Shown here: piece after piece, positions 8,578 to 16,030 of the stretch
Numbering within the stretch: the stretch's first letter is position 1
Layout: the number at the start of each line of letters is the position of its first letter
Assembly (NCBI GenBank): GCA_036725605.1
Contig: DAIMDW010000019.1
Coordinates: 59,746 to 123,745 of the forward strand
Source of the DNA: CALBTQ01 sp036725605
GTDB lineage: Bacteria > Lernaellota > Lernaellaia > Lernaellales > Lernaellaceae
Reading direction: 5' to 3'
Length of the DNA stretch: 64,000 nucleotides
Made by a program: the position numbers and the translations under genes
The notes under the pieces: generated by a model
Told to the model about the DNA's origin: nothing
Databases searched by the model: none
What the model saw: only the letters and a program-made list of their open reading frames with translations

Positions 8578-10488
8578 ATGCGCCTGGTCCGTTCGCTCAT
8601 CGTTTTGCTGCTCGTGTTGCTGTGTGCGCCCGTGTGGGCGCAGGCGGAGGACGATGAGGCCGAGGGCGGCGATCTGCCCGAGGTGACCGTCACCGCGCGG
8701 CGGTTGAACGAATCGACCGACGACCCGCCGGCCTTCGTCGAGATCATCGAGATGGACGATTACGCCGGGCGCCTGGTGTCCACCGACGAGGTGCTGCGCC
8801 GGGCGGCGGGCGTGAACGTCACGCGGCTGGGCGGCCTGGGCGCGACGGCCACGGTGTCGATTCGCGGTGCGGCGAGCCGGCAGGTGGTCGTGCTGATCGA
8901 CGGCGTGCGGCTGAACACGGCGGCCGGTGGCGGCGTCGACCTGGGCGCGATTCCGCCCGAGCAGATCGAGCGCATCGAAGTGATTCGCGGCGGCGATTCG
9001 GCCTACTACGGCGAGGGCGCGATCGGCGGGGTGATCAACATCGTCACGCGCAAACCCGACGGCGCGGCCCGTAACACGGTGGCGATCACGCACGGTTCGT
9101 TCAACACCTGGCGGCTGGCCGCTTCGCGCGGCGACGGCGGCGAACGCCGGCGCACCTTCGTTTCCGGCGCGTACCTGCACAGCGACGGCGACTACCGCTT
9201 CACCAACAACCGCGGCACCGAGCTGGACGACAGCGACGATTTCCAGGACGTGCGCGTCAACAACGAGCTCGATTCGCGCAGCCTGTTGGTCAAGGTCGCC
9301 GGCGAGCCGACCGACGCGCTGAGCCTTTCCGCGCAAAACGACCTGTATTCTTCCGACGCGGGCGTGCCGGGGATGATCACCTTTCCCTCGCCGCACGTGC
9401 ACGAGCGGTTGCTGCGCGACATCGCGGCGGCCTCGGCGGCCTGGACCGGCCTCGGGTTGCCCGGCCTGAGCCTGCGCACGCGCCTGGCCAATCGCTACGA
9501 GCGCTCGCGCTACCGCGACGAATACGGCGAGCAGACCGGCGTGCCCTTCGTCAGCGAGCGCGTCGAGCTTGAACCGCAAATCGAACCCAGCCTGCAATAC
9601 GTGTGGGGCGCGCATCAACTCTGGACCCTCGACGGCCTGTACCGCCACACGCGGCTGGACGACGAAATGTTCGACGACCCCACGCGCGACACCTACGCCG
9701 TCGCCCTGCGCGACCAGGTGCTGCTGTGGACGGGCCGGGTGACGCTCGTGGGTGCGCTGCGTTACGACGACGTGTCCGACGCCGGCGACCAGCTCAGCCC
9801 CAAAGGCGGGCTGGCCTTCAAACCGTGGGAATGGCTGACGCTCAAAGGCAACGTCGGCCGCTCGTTTCGCGCGCCGAGTTTCAGCGAGCTGTATTTCCGG
9901 CACGGCTACGTCGAGGGCAATCCCGACCTGAAGCCCGAGCGCGCCACGCACCTGGACGCGGGCGTGCAGACGATCTTCCCCTGGCTGTCGTTCGAGGGGG
10001 CGTATTTCCGCAGCGAGGTGCGCGACCTGATCGAATACGTGCTGGTCGGCGGTTTCCGTTACAAGCCGTTCAACGTCGGTCGCGCACGGCTGGAAGGGAT
10101 GGAGCTTTCCGCGCGGCTGGCGCCGGTCGATTGGCTGACCGCGAGCGGCGCGTACACGCTGACCCGCGCCATCGACGAGAACGCCGGCGACGACCGCCAG
10201 ATTCCCGGCCGGCCGCGCCACACCGCCTCGGCGCGGCTGGAAACGCGCGCGAACATCTTCGCCCCGTTCGTCGAGTACGATTACGCCGACGGCAATTACC
10301 TGACCGCCGCCAACACGAAGATGCTCGACGAGCGCCACGTGCTCAACGCGGGCTGGTTGATTCTTCCCGATGCGCATACGCGTTTGGGGGTGGAAATGAA
10401 AAACGTGACCGACGAGCGGATCGTCGACGTGCGCAACTTCCCGCTGCCCGGCCGGGCGATGTACCTGACGTTTGAACGTTCGTTTTAA
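8578..10488 (+). CDS. TonB-dependent outer-membrane receptor (BtuB/CirA-like)
   Basis: A 636-residue protein with signal peptide (cleavage after VWAQA, ~22), a TonB-box-like stretch LPEVTVTARR (~34-43), and a plug domain containing GVNVTRLGGLGATATVSIRG, VVVLIDGVRLNT and IERIEVIRGGDSAYYGEGAI. It then has a 22-strand-type barrel including YFRHGYVEGNPDLKPERATH (typical FRAPSFSELY...GNPxLxPE block) and ends in Phe (TFERSF) for barrel assembly. Size and the VIRGG..YG motif fit vitamin B12, siderophore or metal-chelate receptors; the ligand is unknown. I saw no cobalamin-riboswitch core upstream. The 3' end overlaps that of the convergent TetR gene by 4 bases. The nearby permease/SPFH operon hints at metal handling, which is inference. 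Confidence 0.92.
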   Translation: MRLVRSLIVLLLVLLCAPVWAQAEDDEAEGGDLPEVTVTARRLNESTDDPPAFVEIIEMDDYAGRLVSTDEVLRRAAGVNVTRLGGLGATATVSIRGAASRQVVVLIDGVRLNTAAGGGVDLGAIPPEQIERIEVIRGGDSAYYGEGAIGGVINIVTRKPDGAARNTVAITHGSFNTWRLAASRGDGGERRRTFVSGAYLHSDGDYRFTNNRGTELDDSDDFQDVRVNNELDSRSLLVKVAGEPTDALSLSAQNDLYSSDAGVPGMITFPSPHVHERLLRDIAAASAAWTGLGLPGLSLRTRLANRYERSRYRDEYGEQTGVPFVSERVELEPQIEPSLQYVWGAHQLWTLDGLYRHTRLDDEMFDDPTRDTYAVALRDQVLLWTGRVTLVGALRYDDVSDAGDQLSPKGGLAFKPWEWLTLKGNVGRSFRAPSFSELYFRHGYVEGNPDLKPERATHLDAGVQTIFPWLSFEGAYFRSEVRDLIEYVLVGGFRYKPFNVGRARLEGMELSARLAPVDWLTASGAYTLTRAIDENAGDDRQIPGRPRHTASARLETRANIFAPFVEYDYADGNYLTAANTKMLDERHVLNAGWLILPDAHTRLGVEMKNVTDERIVDVRNFPLPGRAMYLTFERSF

Positions 10489-11111
10489 TCGATATCGGTG
10501 CGCACGTAGCGAAACAGCAGGTCCATGAAATGATCGGTGCGCCGGCGCAAATCCTCCGGCGAAACTTCCTTGTGCGTGATCCACTCGTGCCACATATGGT
10601 GGCCCCAGGCGTGCGTCATGTCCACCAGCACCCGCGCGTCGGCGTCGGGACGGATCGTGCCTTTTTCGATGCCCAGGTCGACCCAGTGCGACAACTCGGC
10701 TTTGAACTGATCGATGTGCGGCGTGATGTACGCTTCGACGCGTTGACCCAGATGCGGATGCCGCATCGCCATCGCGAAAAACTCGATCTCCATGGCGTAC
10801 GAGCCCGGATCCTCGCGCACGGTGGGAATCAGGTCGTGCAGCGCCCGCCGCAGAATCTCGATCGGATCCTCGCAGGCCGACAGCGCTTTGCGGATGCGTT
10901 CGAAGTCGCTGTCGAAGCGCCGCTGCATGATCAGAAACGCCAGATCCAGTTTGTTGTCGGCCACCTGGTAGAGCGTGCCTTTGCTGACGCGCGCCTTCTT
11001 GGCGACGACATCCAGGCGCATGCCCTCGAAACCTTTTTCGATCCACAGTTGCATCGCCGTGTCGAGAATGATCTCGCGGCGGTCTTCCGGATTGCGTGTT
11101 TTGGGGCTCAT
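10485..11111 (-). CDS. TetR/AcrR-family regulator
   Basis: 208 residues. The N-terminal helix-turn-helix (about residues 10-57) reads REIILDTAMQLWIEKGFEGM then VVAKKARVSKGTLYQVADNK, the canonical TetR DNA-binding arrangement. The C-terminal ligand domain is not diagnostic. The ATG has GGGAGAGG 4 bases upstream. It is the last gene of the permease-SPFH / HflC / HflK string, 20 bases after the HflK-like gene, so it probably controls that operon. It converges on the TonB receptor. Confidence 0.9.
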   Translation of the reverse strand: MSPKTRNPEDRREIILDTAMQLWIEKGFEGMRLDVVAKKARVSKGTLYQVADNKLDLAFLIMQRRFDSDFERIRKALSACEDPIEILRRALHDLIPTVREDPGSYAMEIEFFAMAMRHPHLGQRVEAYITPHIDQFKAELSHWVDLGIEKGTIRPDADARVLVDMTHAWGHHMWHEWITHKEVSPEDLRRRTDHFMDLLFRYVRTDID

Positions 11112-11131
11112 CGGCCTCTCCCAGCGGGCGA

Positions 11132-12097
11132 TTATTTCGGACTGTCTTTTTTGTTTTTGGCTTTCAATAGATTCAAATCGAGCGGCCCCTGCTCCCGGGG
11201 ATTGAACAGAACCACCCGCGCTTTGTTGATCACTTCTTCCATTCGTTTCATGTACAGGTTGAGCCGGGTCACTTCGCGCGCCTGGCGATATTCGGCGAGG
11301 ATGGACATGTACCGATCGGCGTCGCCTTGCGCTTTTTTGATGCGTTCCTCGCTCGCCGATTCGGCGTCGCGCTGCAGCCGTTCGGCTTCGCCCCGCGCCT
11401 GGGCCAGGTTGCGGCGATACTCCGCCTGCGCCACGTTCACCTTTTTCGCTTTTTCGGATTTGGCGTCGGCCACCCGCCGGAAACTGGCGGCCGCTTCCCG
11501 CGGCGGTTTGACCGCGACGATGGTGGTCGAAAGCACGGTCAGTCCCGAGGTGTATTCGTCAAGCTTGTGTTGCGCGAGCGTACGCAGATCGATTTGAATT
11601 TTACTTTTTCCCGTGGTCAGGATTTCATCCACCGGCATGCGCGCGGTCAGTTCGGTCATCGACGAGGTGACCACCAGCCGCATGACCTCCTCCCAGCTTT
11701 CCGCGCCGATCAAAAACGGGCCGAAGTTGCCGATTTTGTATTGCAGCGCCACGTCCAATTCGATGATGTTCTCGTCGCCGGTGATCATGCTGACCGTCTC
11801 GCGCCATTGGCCGGCGAGGTTCGTCCGCCGCACCTCGGAGGTGTTCATCAATTGCACGCGTTGCAGCGGGGCGGGCAGCTTGAAGTGAATGCCCGGCTCG
11901 ATGTTGTCGTCCACCAGCCGGCCCAGGAAGAACAGCGCGCCGGTCTGGTTCACCGGCACGGTGTAAACGCCCGAAAGCAGCGTCAGCAGCAGCGCCAGGG
12001 CGATCAACGCCAGCGCGACGGACTTGCGCCGCCGTCGCCACAGGCGCACCGCCCGCTGAATCAGTTGCACGTCGAGGCTGACGTCGTCGCGGCTCAC
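11132..12097 (-). CDS. HflK-like SPFH/Band 7 membrane protein
   Basis: 321 residues from the GTG at 12097, whose GTGA overlaps the stop codon of the preceding gene, the usual coupled arrangement, with GGGGGG just upstream. A longer GTG start at 12124 is possible. One N-terminal transmembrane helix (VALALIALALLLTLLSGVYT) precedes VPVNQTGALFFLGRLVDDNI and a Band 7 domain. Near residue 230 comes a charged coiled coil rich in Ala, Glu and Arg (AQARGEAERLQRDAESASEE). HflK in E. coli forms a periplasmic-facing cage with HflC that limits FtsH. Here no ftsH adjoins and a permease carrying its own SPFH domain heads the operon, so a permease-associated scaffold is likelier. Confidence 0.82.
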   Translation of the reverse strand: MSRDDVSLDVQLIQRAVRLWRRRRKSVALALIALALLLTLLSGVYTVPVNQTGALFFLGRLVDDNIEPGIHFKLPAPLQRVQLMNTSEVRRTNLAGQWRETVSMITGDENIIELDVALQYKIGNFGPFLIGAESWEEVMRLVVTSSMTELTARMPVDEILTTGKSKIQIDLRTLAQHKLDEYTSGLTVLSTTIVAVKPPREAAASFRRVADAKSEKAKKVNVAQAEYRRNLAQARGEAERLQRDAESASEERIKKAQGDADRYMSILAEYRQAREVTRLNLYMKRMEEVINKARVVLFNPREQGPLDLNLLKAKNKKDSPK

Positions 12098-12981
12098 GGA
12101 GCCCCCCGGTCGATCATTTTCCACAATTCCGAATCGCTGCGCAGAATGATCGTCGTGTTCGGATCGATGATCTTGTTGTACGCTTCCAGCGTGCGCAGGA
12201 AACGATAGAATTCCGGATCGGCGCGGTAAGCGGCGCCGTAGATTTTAATCGCCTCGGCCTCGCCGCGCCCGCGAATGATCTCCGCCTCGCGATTGGCTTC
12301 GGCGAGAATCTTGCGTGTTTCCAGCTCGGTCGAGGCCTGGATCTTCAACGCCTCCTCGTCGCCTTCGGCGCGGTATTGGGTGGCGATCCGGTCACGCTCG
12401 GCCTGCATTCGCTTGATCACGCTCGCCCGGTTCTGCGGCGGAAAATTGAAGGAGTTGATCCGCACGTCGATGATGTTCAGGCCGTAATTTTCCCGGGCCA
12501 CGCCGGTGCAGGCGTCGGTGATTTGTTGGTTGATTTCGGCCAGGCGCACCTGCTCGCCGGCGGGATTGATGAATGCGGTCAGCGCATATTTGCCGACGAC
12601 TTCGCCCACCGCGGCGGTGATGATGTCCAGCAATCGCGCTTCCGCCCCTTGCCGGTTGCGCACGGTGGCCAGGAACTTATGCTGATCGTCGATTTTCCAG
12701 ACGGCGAAACTGTTGATCAGGATGTTTTTCTTGTCCTGCGTGAGAAACTCGGTGGCGCTGTTGAAGTTGAACACCAGCAACCGTTGGTCGAAGCGGATCA
12801 CGCTGTCGACGGGCCAGGGCAGCTTGAAGTGCGGACCGGGCTGAAAGACGGTCGGCAGCGGCCGCGAGAAGCGGGTGAGGATCGCCGTTTCCGTCGCCTG
12901 CACGATGAAGATCGCCGTGCTCAGCCAGACCAATGCGATCAGCAGCAACAAAAGGAAGGTCAATTTTTGCCAGCGTTTCAT
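12094..12981 (-). CDS. HflC-like SPFH/Band 7 membrane protein
   Basis: 295 residues. The ATG at 12981 starts 2 bases after the fusion gene's TAG stop and has GGAGAA upstream; an in-frame start at 13029 would overlap the fusion gene and adds a non-hydrophobic leader. One transmembrane helix (KLTFLLLLLIALVWLSTAIF) is followed by IVQATETAILTRFSRPLPTV, a typical HflC opening, then the SPFH domain with NYGLNIIDVRINSFNFP. A coiled-coil region (EADEEALKIQASTE-like, then EIIRGRGEAEAIKIYGAAYR) follows, and FYRFLRTLEAYNKI matches the HflC C-terminal block. It is second in a four-gene operon. Confidence 0.85.
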   Translation of the reverse strand: MKRWQKLTFLLLLLIALVWLSTAIFIVQATETAILTRFSRPLPTVFQPGPHFKLPWPVDSVIRFDQRLLVFNFNSATEFLTQDKKNILINSFAVWKIDDQHKFLATVRNRQGAEARLLDIITAAVGEVVGKYALTAFINPAGEQVRLAEINQQITDACTGVARENYGLNIIDVRINSFNFPPQNRASVIKRMQAERDRIATQYRAEGDEEALKIQASTELETRKILAEANREAEIIRGRGEAEAIKIYGAAYRADPEFYRFLRTLEAYNKIIDPNTTIILRSDSELWKMIDRGAP

Positions 12982-12983
12982 GG

Positions 12984-15305
12984 CTATTCTCCGGTCTTGA
13001 CCGAGTCGACGTTGAGCGGACCGTTCCACAGCCGTGTCCGGCCGTCCCGCAACGCCTGCGGCGGAGCGATGATTTTATCGATATTGGGCAGCACCGCTTC
13101 CATCGTTTCCAGGTACATGCGGTAGCGGGTGCCCTGGTTGTTTTGCGCATACGCCTTCGCCCGCGTGCGGAAACTTTCCGCTTTGCCCTCGTTGTCGGCC
13201 CGGGCCGTGAAGGCGTCGGCCTGGGCGCCGGCGATGGCCTTGGCCGCGTTGCCGCGCGCGGCGGGCAGGGCGGCCGCGCGATCCTCGTACGCGCGGTGAA
13301 TGCGGGTCTGACGATCCTCCATGGCGCTGGCCACGTCGCGGAAGGCCGACACCGCCTCCACCGGCGGGTGCAGATCGACCAGGTAGATGTCCAGGATTTG
13401 CACGCCGATGGCGTAACGATCCAGCAACGCCTGCGAACGTTCCTTGAGCACGGGCGTGATCTCGCTACGCTTGTCCGCCAGCGTGAGGTCGATCATCAGG
13501 CTGGCCAGGATTTCCCGGGCCACGCTTTCCACCGTCAGCGAAACCAGGTCCTTGTTTTTGGCGTAATCGAAAAAGAAGGCCGTGGGGTTGGCGATGCGGT
13601 AATGAACCGCGAACTTCGCTTCCAACTGGTTTTCGTCGCCCATCAGGTAGATCGACTCGTCCGGATTGGAAGTCATGGTCGTAAAGAAACTGTGCCATCC
13701 TACCGCGTCGAAGGACACTTGCGACGTTTTCCACTTGGCCAGCATGGACAGGTCGGTGAAAAAACCGAGGTCGGTCTTGCGCAGTTCGCCGGTGCGGTAC
13801 TTGTACACCTGGCCCAACGGACGCGGCAGACAATAATGCAGCCCGGGCGGCACGTCGGCCTGCACCAGCTTGCCCAACGTCAAGCGGTAGCCCGCACTGC
13901 CGGGCGGCACGGTGTACACGCCCGAAAGCAGCCACACCGCCAACGCCAGGGCGATCGCCGCGATCGTCAGCCGACGGCTATTGAGCCGGGTCAGGGGTTT
14001 GACCTTTTCTTTCACGGCCGGTTTCTCCGGCAGCAACAAGCCCAGGAAGGCCAGCAAGCGTCCGCTGAAGCCCAGCGCGCTTTCCTTTTTCGCTTTCCAA
14101 TCCAACCGGTAGAAACTGAATCCCAGCAGCACCAGCAGGGCGATGGACGAGAAGATGGCGATGATCGTCCACACGCCGAAACTTTGCTCGGGGGAAATCC
14201 GGCTGATCACCTCCAGGCCGAACGAACGTAAAAACGCGTTCAGCAACAAACCCGCGCCGATCGACACCAGGAAAATCGAAAGCAGGTAAAGGCGCAAAAA
14301 GCGCCGGCCGAAGGTCTTGTTGATCAGAATCATCGTGGCCAGATTGGTCGCCGGTCCCGCCAGCAAAAACACCAGCGCGGCGCCCGGCGAAAGGCCCTTG
14401 AGAATCAGGATCGCCGCGATCGGCGTTGATTCCACCGCGCAGACATAGAGCGGTACGCTGATGAACAACACGAACAGCATGCTGCCCCATTCGCCGCCGG
14501 GAAATTTGTTGATCCAGTTGGCGGGCACCAGCGCGGCGATCAATCCGGCGGCGATAATGCCGATCACCAGCCAGAATGAAATGTCGTCAAGCATCTTGCG
14601 GAACGCGTAGCGGTTGGCGTCGCGCACCAGCACGCCCAGGGGCACCGGCGCCGGCGCGGCGGATTCGCCGCTCTCGTCCTTTTTGCCGAACGCGGGCAGT
14701 TGGCGGATCGCCGCCCCCACCGAGCGCAAAAAACCGCGCGGGCCGACCACGTGGTATCCCTCTTCCAGGGTGTAACCGGCATCATCGGCGCCCGGTTCGG
14801 CGACGGAAGGACAGACCTCGGCGACGGGGGCTGTCTCTTCTTCGTCGGTCGGGCGGTCGGTTCGTTCGGCGATGGAAAGTATCGCGGCGAACAACGAGGC
14901 GACCAACGCCGCCAGCGGGCGGACAAGAGCGATGACCGGCCCCAACAAACCCCAGGTGATGATCAGCGTGTCGATGCTGGTTTCCGGCGTGCTGATTAAA
15001 AAGGACAGGTTCGCTTCCCGGCTGGCGCCCTTGTCGCGCAAGCCCATCGACAGCGGAACGACGCCGCAGGAACAGATCGGCAACGGCAGACCGAACAGCG
15101 CGGCATACAGCGCGCTACGCAGATTGGGTTTGCCCAGGTAGCGGTTCACGCCCTGAATTGGGATGATTATTTTAAGCCATCCGGCGAGAAAGAGCCCAAT
15201 CAGCAAAAAGGGTGCGGTTTCGCGAAAGACCAGTGCGATCATGCGCAAACTGCCGAAAAAAACCGTTGCAAAATTAGACAAATCAATCACCTGGCTAATC
15301 ATCAT
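12984..15305 (-). CDS. YraQ/SO_0444-type permease fused to an SPFH (HflK-like) domain
   Basis: A 773-residue fusion. Residues 1 to ~430 are a DUF318/ArsP-like permease: GLPLPICSCGVVPLSMGLRD near residues 72-90 is the family hallmark, with a second half beginning SFWLVIGIIAAGLIAALVP and carrying YVCAVESTPIAAILILKG. A charged, likely cytoplasmic loop lies between the halves (~145-220). Residues ~443-773 are a complete SPFH protein: a new transmembrane helix (LTIAAIALALAVWLLSGVYT), the Band 7 domain, and an Ala/Glu/Arg coiled coil. SO_0444 relatives export Cu/Zn and ArsP exports organoarsenicals, so metal or metalloid efflux is plausible. The reading frame is continuous with no frameshift signal. 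It heads an operon with two more SPFH genes. Confidence 0.85.
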   Translation of the reverse strand: MMISQVIDLSNFATVFFGSLRMIALVFRETAPFLLIGLFLAGWLKIIIPIQGVNRYLGKPNLRSALYAALFGLPLPICSCGVVPLSMGLRDKGASREANLSFLISTPETSIDTLIITWGLLGPVIALVRPLAALVASLFAAILSIAERTDRPTDEEETAPVAEVCPSVAEPGADDAGYTLEEGYHVVGPRGFLRSVGAAIRQLPAFGKKDESGESAAPAPVPLGVLVRDANRYAFRKMLDDISFWLVIGIIAAGLIAALVPANWINKFPGGEWGSMLFVLFISVPLYVCAVESTPIAAILILKGLSPGAALVFLLAGPATNLATMILINKTFGRRFLRLYLLSIFLVSIGAGLLLNAFLRSFGLEVISRISPEQSFGVWTIIAIFSSIALLVLLGFSFYRLDWKAKKESALGFSGRLLAFLGLLLPEKPAVKEKVKPLTRLNSRRLTIAAIALALAVWLLSGVYTVPPGSAGYRLTLGKLVQADVPPGLHYCLPRPLGQVYKYRTGELRKTDLGFFTDLSMLAKWKTSQVSFDAVGWHSFFTTMTSNPDESIYLMGDENQLEAKFAVHYRIANPTAFFFDYAKNKDLVSLTVESVAREILASLMIDLTLADKRSEITPVLKERSQALLDRYAIGVQILDIYLVDLHPPVEAVSAFRDVASAMEDRQTRIHRAYEDRAAALPAARGNAAKAIAGAQADAFTARADNEGKAESFRTRAKAYAQNNQGTRYRMYLETMEAVLPNIDKIIAPPQALRDGRTRLWNGPLNVDSVKTGE

Positions 15306-15594
15306 AAGCGATGTTGAGATTAAAAGTGGGGTGGCCGAATGTCAAGCAATTAGTACCAATGCGTACTTTAGGATATTTTCTTATTGACAATCAATTGAAC
15401 CGCTCGTGATAATAAGGCCGTAATCGGTAAAAAAATAAAAGGCGCAGTCAATTATTGTGGTGGGTAAATGCCGGCAATTCAGGCGGAAAGCTTGATTTTT
15501 AGTGCTGAACTCGGGGGTGGGTTCACAACGTTTTTTTCGACGATAACGACGATGCCGGCGATGCTTGGCAGATGGATTGGATGAGGAGGCGATC

Positions 15595-15957
15595 ATGAAA
15601 GGATACAAAAGGTGCGTATTGGCCTTTATGGCTTTGATCGGTCTGGTGATGCTCGCCCAGATCGTCGTCACCGCGTCGCGAGCCGATGACTGCAAGTACA
15701 CCTATGAATCTTTCGGCAAGGCGTTTATGGAAAAATACTGCAATGGCTGCCACAGTTCGACCAAAACGGGAATTTCCCGCAAGGGCGCACCGGCCGATTA
15801 TGATTTCGACAAACCCGAGCTGATCGCGAAGGAGAAGAAAGACATCATCGAATGGACGGTCGAGAAAAAGAAAATGCCGCCGTTGCTGTCGACCAAACCC
15901 TCCGACGAGGAACGGGCGCAGGTGAAAACCTGGCTCGATTGCGAATACAACAAATAA
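15595..15957 (+). CDS. Small monoheme c-type cytochrome
   Basis: 120 residues. The ATG at 15595 has GGAGGCGATC immediately upstream; the open frame begins earlier without a ribosome site. A signal peptide (VLAFMALIGLVMLAQIVVTA) is followed by the single heme-attachment motif CNGCH, and KKKMPPLLSTKPSDEERAQV supplies a Met for the distal heme ligand as in class I cytochromes. It acts in the periplasm as an electron carrier or as a subunit of an oxidoreductase outside this window. A strong terminator follows at 16005-16030. Confidence 0.85.
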   Translation: MKGYKRCVLAFMALIGLVMLAQIVVTASRADDCKYTYESFGKAFMEKYCNGCHSSTKTGISRKGAPADYDFDKPELIAKEKKDIIEWTVEKKKMPPLLSTKPSDEERAQVKTWLDCEYNK

Positions 15958-16004
15958 AGGAGAGTTGATTCGACCGAATTCTTTTCGAACCGATTCATTT
16001 CAAC

Positions 16005-16030
16005 GGAGAGCCGCGGCTCTCCATTTTTTT
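16005..16030 (+). terminator. Rho-independent terminator of the cytochrome gene
   Basis: A perfect GGAGAGCC / GGCTCTCC stem with a two-base loop is followed by ATTTTTTT. It sits between the convergent cytochrome and sensor-kinase genes and overlaps the kinase stop codon by two bases. Confidence 0.85.

Noticed and set aside
8455..11046. 863-codon open frame antisense to the TonB receptor and overlapping the TetR gene
   Set aside because: Low-complexity shadow; both overlapped genes have complete family signatures.
11132..13000. Classical hflKC locus controlling FtsH
   Set aside because: No ftsH, hflX or hfq neighbour, and gene order is HflC-like then HflK-like after a permease-SPFH fusion.
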